From positions 1 to 64,000 of the forward strand of contig CAZAWR010000038.1 in the NCBI GenBank assembly GCA_964488865.1: DNA of 64,000 nucleotides, written 5' to 3'. Made by a program: the position numbers and the translations under genes. Below the pieces are notes generated by a model. The model had not been told where the DNA came from. It did not search any database and worked only from the letters and a program-made list of their open reading frames with translations. This stretch comes from MWCO01 sp964488865. Lineage in GTDB: Bacteria; Myxococcota_A; Polyangia; Polyangiales; Polyangiaceae. This document shows, piece after piece, positions 57,804 through 64,000 of this stretch. Positions within the stretch are counted from its first letter, which is position 1. Every line of letters begins with the position of its first letter.

Positions 57804-57964
57804 AGCCAGCCGCGCCACGGGACACGCGCCGTCTGCCGGATGGGACGGGATGAAACGCGGGGCCGGGCTATCATCCGTTCCACCTCGGACCGGGAGCCTG
57901 ATAGCATCGGAGCGCACCCTCTCAGGGACGGAATCACGACGACAACGGCTCATCAGTAGGACGA

Positions 57965-59659
57965 ATGCAGAACACGAACTCCATACCGGCCAAGGGTGGC
58001 GACAAGAATCTCGGCAAGGTGATCGCCGGTCGCTATCGACTCGAGGCGCGCATAGGCGAAGGCGGCATGGGCGTGGTGTACCGCGCCCGGCACGTGCTCA
58101 TCGATCGGGTGGTCGCGCTGAAGCTCATCCGTCCCGATCTCCGGGGCGAGACGCATTTGCGGGCGTGGATGCTGAGAGAGGCGCGGGCGGCGAACCGCGT
58201 GGACCACGCGCATATCGTGGACATCCACGACATTGGCGAGACGGAAGAGGGCGAGCTGTACCTGGTGATGGAGTACCTGGTGGGCATCTCGCTTTCGAGC
58301 GAGATTGCGAGGGGGCCGTTCCCCGTGGTGCGGGCCGTGGACATCCTCGAGCAGATGTGCGCCGCGCTTGCCCGTGCACACGACTTGGGTGTGGTGCATC
58401 GGGATTTGAAGAGCGACAACATCATGCTCACCGTGAAGGGCGGAAGGAAGGACTCGGTCAAGATCCTGGACTTCGGCCTTGCGGGGCTGGCGCGCGACCC
58501 TCGGCTCGCGCCCAAAGGGGCGGTGTTCGGGACGCCCGAGTACATGTCGCCGGAGCAAGCACGCGGGGAGGAAGCCGGGCCGAAGTCGGACCTGTACGCG
58601 CTCGGCGTCCTCTTCTTCGAGATGTGCTGCGGCCAGCTTCCCTTCAAGTCCTCGGACCGGGAAACGCTCCTGGAGATGCAGCGCAACGCGCCTCCACCGC
58701 GTCCGCGCCAGCTGCGTCCCGATCTTCCCCCCGCCGCGGAGTCGATCATCTACCGGCTGCTGGAGAAGGACCCTCGCAAACGCTTCCTGGACGCTCACCA
58801 TTTGCAGGAAGAGCTCAAGGCATTGCAGCGCTCCCTGCCGTCGCGCAGCTGGGAAGTGAGTCCTGGCGGGGATGCCGCCGCGGCGCCGCCCCCCGCGCCT
58901 CCGCCGCAATCCGAAGGGGTCACCGAGTGGGCCAATCGAGCCGCGCTGTTCTCGCGCATGGTGGCGCGTGCGTACCACCAAGGCAACGTGCCGCGGGAGC
59001 TCGAGGAGAGCGTGGCGAAAGCTTGGGAGCTGGCGGCCCGCGCGAGTCGGCTGGAAGGGGAAGTGGCAACCCACACACGCAAGCTCGAGGCGCTCGAGCG
59101 ACGGGGACGGGCTCTTCGAGCAGAGATCGGGCGCAAGGTCGAGGAGCTGGCGCACGAGGAGTCACGTGTTCTTCGTGAGGTGGCTGGGCATCAAGAGGAG
59201 ATCGAGCGGCTCGCGACGGAGATGCGGACGGCAGATCGGGACGCGGCGGCGGCCAAGCACGCGGCAGACACGGCGGAGAAGACCCACGCCTTCAACCGCG
59301 CGGTGTACGAGCGTGCGGGAGGGGCCATGGCGCGCGCGACGGCGCTGCACGAGCAGGTCGACAAGCTGCAGCACATGCGCGCGTCCCGGGAGCTCGTGGC
59401 GCGAGACCTTCGACGCCAGATCGAGGAGCTCAGGAACCAGCTCGCCCGCTACGCCGAGGCGCTCGAGGAAGACCTCGCCGCTGGCAGGGAGAAGGTCGCC
59501 GCTCGCACGCGCGAAGGGCTGGCCTTTGAAAAGTCCTTCTCCGACGTCTCCGGCTTGCTCATCTCTCACCTCAAGAGCAAGCCCGAGGTCCGGGACCTGA
59601 TGAGCGAGTTGCTGCAGCAAGTGCCGGACCGTCCGACACGATCGCAGGAAGTGCGCTGA
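57965..59659 (+). CDS. Ser/Thr protein kinase with C-terminal coiled coil
   Basis: 564 residues. The kinase domain lies at ~20-290: YRLEARIGEGGMGVVYRA (Gly loop), VVALKLIRPDLRGE (Lys), YLVMEYLVGISL, HRDLKSDNIML (catalytic loop), DFGLAGLAR, GTPEYMSPEQARGEEAGPKS. So the kinase should be active. A Pro/Ala-rich linker follows, then ~230 residues of coiled coil (LEGEVATHTRKLEALERRGR, LAHEESRVLREVAGHQEEIE, LRRQIEELRNQLARYAEALE) that may dimerise it or bind partners. No transmembrane segment, so it is cytoplasmic. The DUF1232 gene downstream is convergent. Confidence 0.95.
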   Translation: MQNTNSIPAKGGDKNLGKVIAGRYRLEARIGEGGMGVVYRARHVLIDRVVALKLIRPDLRGETHLRAWMLREARAANRVDHAHIVDIHDIGETEEGELYLVMEYLVGISLSSEIARGPFPVVRAVDILEQMCAALARAHDLGVVHRDLKSDNIMLTVKGGRKDSVKILDFGLAGLARDPRLAPKGAVFGTPEYMSPEQARGEEAGPKSDLYALGVLFFEMCCGQLPFKSSDRETLLEMQRNAPPPRPRQLRPDLPPAAESIIYRLLEKDPRKRFLDAHHLQEELKALQRSLPSRSWEVSPGGDAAAAPPPAPPPQSEGVTEWANRAALFSRMVARAYHQGNVPRELEESVAKAWELAARASRLEGEVATHTRKLEALERRGRALRAEIGRKVEELAHEESRVLREVAGHQEEIERLATEMRTADRDAAAAKHAADTAEKTHAFNRAVYERAGGAMARATALHEQVDKLQHMRASRELVARDLRRQIEELRNQLARYAEALEEDLAAGREKVAARTREGLAFEKSFSDVSGLLISHLKSKPEVRDLMSELLQQVPDRPTRSQEVR

Positions 59660-59671
59660 AAGAAAGCCCCG

Positions 59672-60220
59672 TCAGGGCAGCTTCGCGGACAGGAACGACT
59701 TCAGCTTGATGAGCGTCTGCTCGTCCCGGGTGAAGCTCGGCGTCTTGTAGCTCTTCGACCACGCCTGCACCTCGCGGATCGCCTCGCTGCGAATGGACAC
59801 GTCGCCGACGATGTCGTCCACGGTGCGCCCGCGCGCGGCCCCCTTCTCGAGCGTACGCACGTACTTGACGAGTCGGGGATAGTCCTTCTCGATCAGCTTC
59901 TCGATGAGCGCCGCGTCGTCCGCGAGCCGCGCCAGGACGCCTCGAATGTCCGCCTCGCGCGCGGCCGGAAACTCCGTCACCGCAAGGTTCGAAGCCACGC
60001 GCAGAACGAACGCGTCATCCAGGTACCCGAGGTCCTCCACCCCGTCGGGGATGAGGTCGAGCGACTTGGACAAGTAGTTGAGCGCCCCCGCGACGTAGCG
60101 TCGCGCAGGCTCGGGGATGGACTCGGCCGTCAGCAGCGATGCCAGCGCCACGGCATCCTCGTTCAGGGATTCGAGCCACTTCGGAAAGGCCTCGAGACAC
60201 GCGTCGACCAGCTCTGTCAT
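59672..60220 (-). CDS. DUF1232 (YkvA-like) protein
   Basis: 182 residues. The ~35-residue DUF1232 block is at ~45-75: RRYVAGALNYLSKSLDLIPD, GVEDLGYLDDAFVLRVASNL, with the typical 'DLIPD..p.lG..DD'. The remainder is helical (VLARLADDAALIEKLIEKDY, EAIREVQAWSKSYKTPSFTR). In this family the DUF1232 part is often membrane-associated, but here there is no clear membrane segment. Function unknown. It precedes pyrG on the same strand with ~60 bases between (pyrG ends at 60281, upstream in the direction of reading), so read-through from pyrG is possible. Confidence 0.8.
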   Translation of the reverse strand: MTELVDACLEAFPKWLESLNEDAVALASLLTAESIPEPARRYVAGALNYLSKSLDLIPDGVEDLGYLDDAFVLRVASNLAVTEFPAAREADIRGVLARLADDAALIEKLIEKDYPRLVKYVRTLEKGAARGRTVDDIVGDVSIRSEAIREVQAWSKSYKTPSFTRDEQTLIKLKSFLSAKLP

Positions 60221-60280
60221 GGCAATGCTCCGTGGGATGGGTCCGAAAGAACGATGAGGCGCGCGACACGACGGTTGCGT

Positions 60281-61939
60281 TCAGTTCGCCCTGACCACGT
60301 CGACGTCCCGTGGTGCCCCGTCGCGAGCGTCCGTCGTACGATACTCCATGGCGGCCCGGATGAAGGAGGCAAAGAGCGGGTGGGGCTTCATCACCTTGCT
60401 GCGGAACTCGGGGTGGAACTGGCAGCCGACGAAGTAGGGGTGCTCGGGCAGCTCGATCATCTCGACGAGCCTGCCGTCAGGGGAGGTCCCCGACAGGACG
60501 AGGCCGCCGGCTTCCATTTGCTCACGGTAGGCGTTGGCGAACTCGTAGCGATGGCGGTGGCGTTCGCTGATCTCGGTGGCGGCGTAGATGGAAGCCGCCA
60601 AGCTGTCCTTCTTGAGCTTGCAGGGATAGGCCCCCAGGCGCATCGTCCCGCCCTTGTCGGTGATGTTGCGCTGGTCGGGCATCAGGTCGATGACGGGGTG
60701 CTTGGCGTTCTTGTCGAACTCCGTGGAGTTGGCCCCTAGCAGCTGAAGCCGGTTGCGCGCGAACTCCACCACGGCCAACTGCATCCCCAGGCAGATGCCG
60801 AAAAACGGGACCCGCTGCGCACGGGCATGCCGGATCGCCTCGATCTTCCCTGCCACACCACGCTCCCCAAACCCTCCCGGCACGAGGATCCCGTCGAGCC
60901 CCACGAGGATCTTCTCCACACCCTCGCCCTCGATGGTCTCGCTGTCGATGTACTCGAGGTCCACACGAACGTCGTTCGCGAGCCCGCCGTGCACCAGCGC
61001 CTCGTTGAGGGACTTGTACGAATCGCGAAGGTTGACGTACTTGCCCACCACCCCGATGCGCACGGTGCCCTTGCTCGGCTTCTTGAACCGCTCGCAGGTG
61101 CGCTTCCACATGTCCAGGTCCGGCGCGCGCGCCCAGATGTTCAACCGCTCCGTGATCTGCTCGTCGATCCCCTCATCGTGCAGGAGCAGGGGAAGCTCGT
61201 AGATGAAAGCCACGTCCACCGCGGCGATGACGCAGTCCACGTCCACGTTGGAGAACAGTGCGATCTTGTCCTTGATCGACTTGTCGAGGGGCCTGTCCGA
61301 GCGGCAGACGAGGATGTCCGGCTGGATTCCGATCTCGCGCATCTCCTTGACCGAGTGCTGGGTTGGCTTCGTCTTGAGCTCCCCCGCCGCCGCGATGTAC
61401 GGCACCAGCGTCACATGAACGCTGATCGCGTTCTCCTTGCCCAGCTCGATCTTCATCTGCCGGATCGCCTCCAAGAACGGCAACGACTCGATGTCGCCCG
61501 CCGTCCCCCCGATCTCGCAAATCGCAATGTCATAGCCCTTCGCAGCGTCCCGGATGCGTTTCTTGATCTCGTCGGTCACGTGCGGAATCACCTGGACGGT
61601 CGCCCCCAAGTAGCCGCCCTGCCGCTCGCGCGAGATGACCGCTTCGTAAATGCTCCCGGACGTGCAATTGCTGCGACGGCTCGCGGTGGTCTGGGTGAAG
61701 CGCTCGTAGTGTCCCAGGTCGAGGTCCGTCTCCGCGCCGTCGTCCGTCACGAAGACCTCGCCGTGCTGGAACGGGGACATCGTGCCCGGGTCGACGTTGA
61801 GGTAGGGGTCGAGCTTCATGTTGGTCACGCGCAAGCCGCGTGCCTCCAAGAGCGCCCCGATGGAGGCTCCCGTCAGGCCCTTCCCGATCGCCGACACGAC
61901 CCCCCCGGTCAGGAAGATGAACTTGGTCCGTCTGCTCAC
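60281..61939 (-). CDS. pyrG: CTP synthase
   Basis: 552 residues, the usual length. Converts UTP to CTP with ATP and glutamine. The synthase domain has KFIFLTGGVVSAIGKGLTGA (P-loop), LDPYLNVDPGTMSPFQHGEV, VTDDGAETDLDLGHYERFT, ICEIGGTAGDIESLPFLEAI and FIYELPLLLHDEGID. The glutaminase domain has GFGERGVAGKIEAIRHARAQ, GICLGMQLAVVEFARN (catalytic Cys), and CQFHPEFRS (His, Glu). Final step of pyrimidine ribonucleotide synthesis; cytoplasmic, forms tetramers and filaments. Usually regulated by CTP and GTP; no attenuator-like stretch of C's was recognised at the 5' end. Confidence 0.98.
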   Translation of the reverse strand: MSRRTKFIFLTGGVVSAIGKGLTGASIGALLEARGLRVTNMKLDPYLNVDPGTMSPFQHGEVFVTDDGAETDLDLGHYERFTQTTASRRSNCTSGSIYEAVISRERQGGYLGATVQVIPHVTDEIKKRIRDAAKGYDIAICEIGGTAGDIESLPFLEAIRQMKIELGKENAISVHVTLVPYIAAAGELKTKPTQHSVKEMREIGIQPDILVCRSDRPLDKSIKDKIALFSNVDVDCVIAAVDVAFIYELPLLLHDEGIDEQITERLNIWARAPDLDMWKRTCERFKKPSKGTVRIGVVGKYVNLRDSYKSLNEALVHGGLANDVRVDLEYIDSETIEGEGVEKILVGLDGILVPGGFGERGVAGKIEAIRHARAQRVPFFGICLGMQLAVVEFARNRLQLLGANSTEFDKNAKHPVIDLMPDQRNITDKGGTMRLGAYPCKLKKDSLAASIYAATEISERHRHRYEFANAYREQMEAGGLVLSGTSPDGRLVEMIELPEHPYFVGCQFHPEFRSKVMKPHPLFASFIRAAMEYRTTDARDGAPRDVDVVRAN

Positions 61940-62305
61940 GGCGTGCTCCTTCGATTCTTGGGGCCCAAGGGGACGCGGCGCCGCGCATGCCTAGGACGCA
62001 ATCGCCCTCTGCTCGGTCGAGACCACCATCTTGCTGGGGTCTCGGTCGTGGACGACGCGGCATTCTAGGCGCATCCGTCGCCTCGTCAACGGGGGGACAG
62101 TCGGCCGATTGTCTGCTACAAGAGGAGATCCCCGCTGCTGCTTGGGCGGTCCGTACGCACCACCCCGCAGAAGGCCTGATTTTCGTGGGGGGTTCGCGGT
62201 CAAATCCGCCCGCCTGCGTGCGCCAAGGGACGAAGCGTACAGCTTAGGTTGCGGCGAGCGCGCGGCAGTGTCACGAAACCGATAGGTTTTGCGATGGGGT
62301 CCGCC
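61940..62305. other. Divergent promoter region between pyrG and the FAH-like gene
   Basis: 366 bases between divergent genes. No open frame, tRNA or convincing hairpin was found. It should hold both promoters, but no clear -35/-10 pair could be assigned by eye. Confidence 0.4.
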
Positions 62306-63247
62306 ATGACAAGCTTGCGCCTCGCCAACGTCGTGTACGCCGACGAGCCGATGATCGCGATTGAGCACGCGGGCGAACTGCTCAGCGTCCGGGCCCTGGA
62401 GGAACGTTTCGCGGTGGACTGGTCTCCCGCGCGGTTCACCGAGCAGGCAAACGAATTTCGGTACCGCGTGTTCTCCCTTGGCATGGCGGGGCTCGAGGAG
62501 ATCGTGGAGTGTCTCGGCGAGAACGCCGGGCCGAGGGAGGCCGTGCTGATCCGATCCCGTTGCCTGTTCCGACCTCCCACCGTCGAGCTCCCCGCCCTGG
62601 CGGAGTTCTCCGTGCTAGCGGAGGACGACGTGCCGCGGTTTCGGTGGGGAAATAGCCGATGCCTTCGAGGCCATGAAGCACCCCTCCCCGTGCCGGAGGA
62701 CGAGCCCTCGCCTCAGCTCTCCGTCCAGGTGGCCGCCATTCTGCTCGAAGAGCTTCACCACGCCGGGGTCGAGGAGTCCGCCCGTTGCATCGCCGGGTTC
62801 GCACCGCTCTGCCTCTGGTCGTTCCCTTCCCGCCACCGGGTGTCTCCAGGATGGGGCGCCTTCCGGCTCGGACAGCTCGGCCCCTGCCTCGTGGCGAACA
62901 GAGACGCAGACCCCTCCCGATGGGACGTGACCATCCGCGTCAACGGCCAGACAGTGGTCCAGGCCCAAGCCCGCCCGTGGCGAACCTCCTTCCCCGAAAT
63001 GGTCGCCCTCGCCAGCGAAGCTGCCGACCTCGCACCCGGCGACATCATCGCCTCGGGCCCCCTCGCGCGCACGTCCAGCGACGGTCGTCGATCGCTGCGC
63101 CCGGGAGACGAGATCGAGGCGGAAATCGGCGGTCTGGGTTTGCTCTCCGGGGTGCTCGTCCCTTCCGGCGAGCACAGCCGGTTTCTGGACCGGGGGGCGT
63201 CGGACAGCACGAAGGCCAAGACGCTCCCGCCCCGCGGCATCGAGTAA
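62306..63247 (+). CDS. FAH-family-like protein with metal-site residues missing
   Basis: 313 residues from ATG 62306 (62294 possible). The second half has fumarylacetoacetate-hydrolase-family marks: FRLGQLGPCLVANRDADPSR, WDVTIRVNGQTVVQAQARPW, VALASEAADLAPGDIIASGP, and SLRPGDEIEAEIGGLGLLSG. The early metal-binding block of the family ('pE.ElavVIG...', then 'nDvtaRD') is replaced by PSPQLSVQVAAILLEELHHA and IAGFAPLCLWSFPSRH, so the Glu and Asp ligands are not seen. It is probably a catalytically changed or dead FAH-like fold. A normal FAH protein would cleave C-C bonds in acylpyruvate-type compounds. It stands alone. Confidence 0.7.
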   Translation: MTSLRLANVVYADEPMIAIEHAGELLSVRALEERFAVDWSPARFTEQANEFRYRVFSLGMAGLEEIVECLGENAGPREAVLIRSRCLFRPPTVELPALAEFSVLAEDDVPRFRWGNSRCLRGHEAPLPVPEDEPSPQLSVQVAAILLEELHHAGVEESARCIAGFAPLCLWSFPSRHRVSPGWGAFRLGQLGPCLVANRDADPSRWDVTIRVNGQTVVQAQARPWRTSFPEMVALASEAADLAPGDIIASGPLARTSSDGRRSLRPGDEIEAEIGGLGLLSGVLVPSGEHSRFLDRGASDSTKAKTLPPRGIE

Positions 63248-63350
63248 CCAGGGACCGGGCGGTCTCGATGGTCGCGCCCAGCCACAGCGCTTGCAAAGCC
63301 GCTTCCCTGCGACTACAGGCGCCCCCCGTGCATCAAAGAATCGAGGTTGC

Positions 63351-64000
63351 ATGCACGGCCAAGAAGCCATCCAGTCTCAGGAAAACGGCGCTTCCTGCGA
63401 AGCAGCTGACGAGAGCGGACGAACCCGGCTTCGGATCCAGCACGTGATCGGATCGTTCCAGGTTGGCGGAGCCGAGCGCTACGCCCTTCAGCTCGCGTCG
63501 CGGCAGGCCCGCGAAGGACACGACGTGCACGTCGTCGCACTCGCCGAAGGCCCTCTGTTCGAGGTGTTCCGGGATGCGGGGATCACACTCCAGACGCTGC
63601 CGAAGATGGCTCGGCTCGACCCGACCTTGCCGGCGAGGCTCGCTTCTCTGTTCGTGCGCAACGACATCGACGTGGTCCACACGCACAACCCGCCGCCCCT
63701 GGTGTACGCGAGCCTGGCCGCGCGAACCGTGGGGGCCGTGCTCGTCCACACCAAGCACGGCGTGAACCAGGACCGACAGCGCCGCATGTGGCTCCGAAGG
63801 GTCCTGGCGAACCTCGTGCACAGGGTCGTCGCGGTCTCCGAGGACACCGCGGCACACGCGGTCTTCCAGGGAGAAGTCACCTCCGATCGCGTCCACGTCA
63901 TCCGTAGCGGAGTCGACACGGACCTGTTTCGACCTCGACCAGACGCAAGGGACCGAATCCGCGCCGAGCTGGGCATCGGCCCCGAGGAGTGGGTCATCGG
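63351..64000 (+). CDS. GT-B glycosyltransferase (group 1), 3' end outside window
   Basis: Starts at ATG 63351, after GAGG; the frame stays open to the window end (~217 residues seen). After a ~27-residue hydrophilic start, the N-terminal Rossmann domain of a group 1 glycosyltransferase is clear: TRLRIQHVIGSFQVGGAERY (the 'GGaE' loop that starts donor/acceptor binding), EGHDVHVVALAEGPLFEVFR, NDIDVVHTHNPPPLVYASLA (VvHtH), VLVHTKHGVNQDRQRRMWL, NLVHRVVAVSEDTAAHAVFQ, VHVIRSGVDTDLFRPRPDAR (viyNGvD). It should transfer a sugar to an envelope glycan or lipid. The UDP-binding C-terminal domain is not visible. Confidence 0.92.
   Translation, partial: MHGQEAIQSQENGASCEAADESGRTRLRIQHVIGSFQVGGAERYALQLASRQAREGHDVHVVALAEGPLFEVFRDAGITLQTLPKMARLDPTLPARLASLFVRNDIDVVHTHNPPPLVYASLAARTVGAVLVHTKHGVNQDRQRRMWLRRVLANLVHRVVAVSEDTAAHAVFQGEVTSDRVHVIRSGVDTDLFRPRPDARDRIRAELGIGPEEWVI

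Noticed and set aside
1..64000. tRNA, rRNA, CRISPR arrays, riboswitches
   Set aside because: No T-loop-like motif in a cloverleaf context, no rRNA blocks and no regularly spaced direct repeats other than the 13-bp tandem and the PDV stalk repeats.

Overview
GC-rich, gene-dense chromosomal DNA whose content points to a myxobacterium (Myxococcota). The clues are two surface proteins ending in a MYXO-CTERM-like sorting tail, many Cys- or Gly-rich predicted lipoproteins with Asp/Ala/Gly-rich linkers, two eukaryote-like Ser/Thr kinases with a PP2C phosphatase, TPR/PEGA proteins, and a pilMNOPQ type IV pilus cluster. No rRNA, tRNA, CRISPR array or phage was seen. Order and genus cannot be set from sequence alone.

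Layout. 1-8.5 kb: the end of a MYXO-CTERM surface protein, then a 2,545-residue protein joining a sacsin-type GHKL ATPase to a C-terminal transglutaminase-like domain. 8.5-9.4 kb: decayed gene pieces, including the C-terminus of an M61 aminopeptidase. 9.4-15 kb: a lipoprotein/PEGA/TPR operon, a PP2C phosphatase, an acyl-CoA synthetase relic and an anchored hydrolase. 15-34 kb: an AlkC-like repair protein, then a long run of secreted or lipid-anchored proteins (beta-helix, RCC1-like propellers, CAP-like, Cys-rich knots, Gly-rich) mixed with relics, an orphan trigger-factor C-domain, a ferredoxin and a RibD/DHFR-like reductase. 34-41 kb: class II fructose-bisphosphate aldolase, a small DUF4234 membrane protein, and a signalling group (STAND regulator, small membrane protein, membrane Ser/Thr kinase). 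41-51 kb: UbiB-like kinase, EEP-family lipoprotein, CAP lipoprotein, pilQ-P-O-N-M on the minus strand, and a LysM peptidase. 51-64 kb: a probable phosphodiester glycosidase, a Kal-Kce fusion, two TatA-like proteins after a membrane protein, a second Ser/Thr kinase, a DUF1232 protein, CTP synthase (pyrG), an FAH-like protein and the start of a glycosyltransferase.

The most unusual items are (i) the sacsin-type ATPase/transglutaminase giant, (ii) the Kal-Kce fusion, whose Kce half lacks the metal ligands and catalytic Glu of the family, (iii) a ~160-bp terminal-inverted-repeat element in two copies, one of which supplies the stop codon of pilQ, and (iv) a graveyard of gene relics between 8 and 29 kb that includes scattered pieces of one acyl-CoA synthetase. 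The rest is ordinary for a large myxobacterial genome. All functional calls come from reading motifs; no database search was run.
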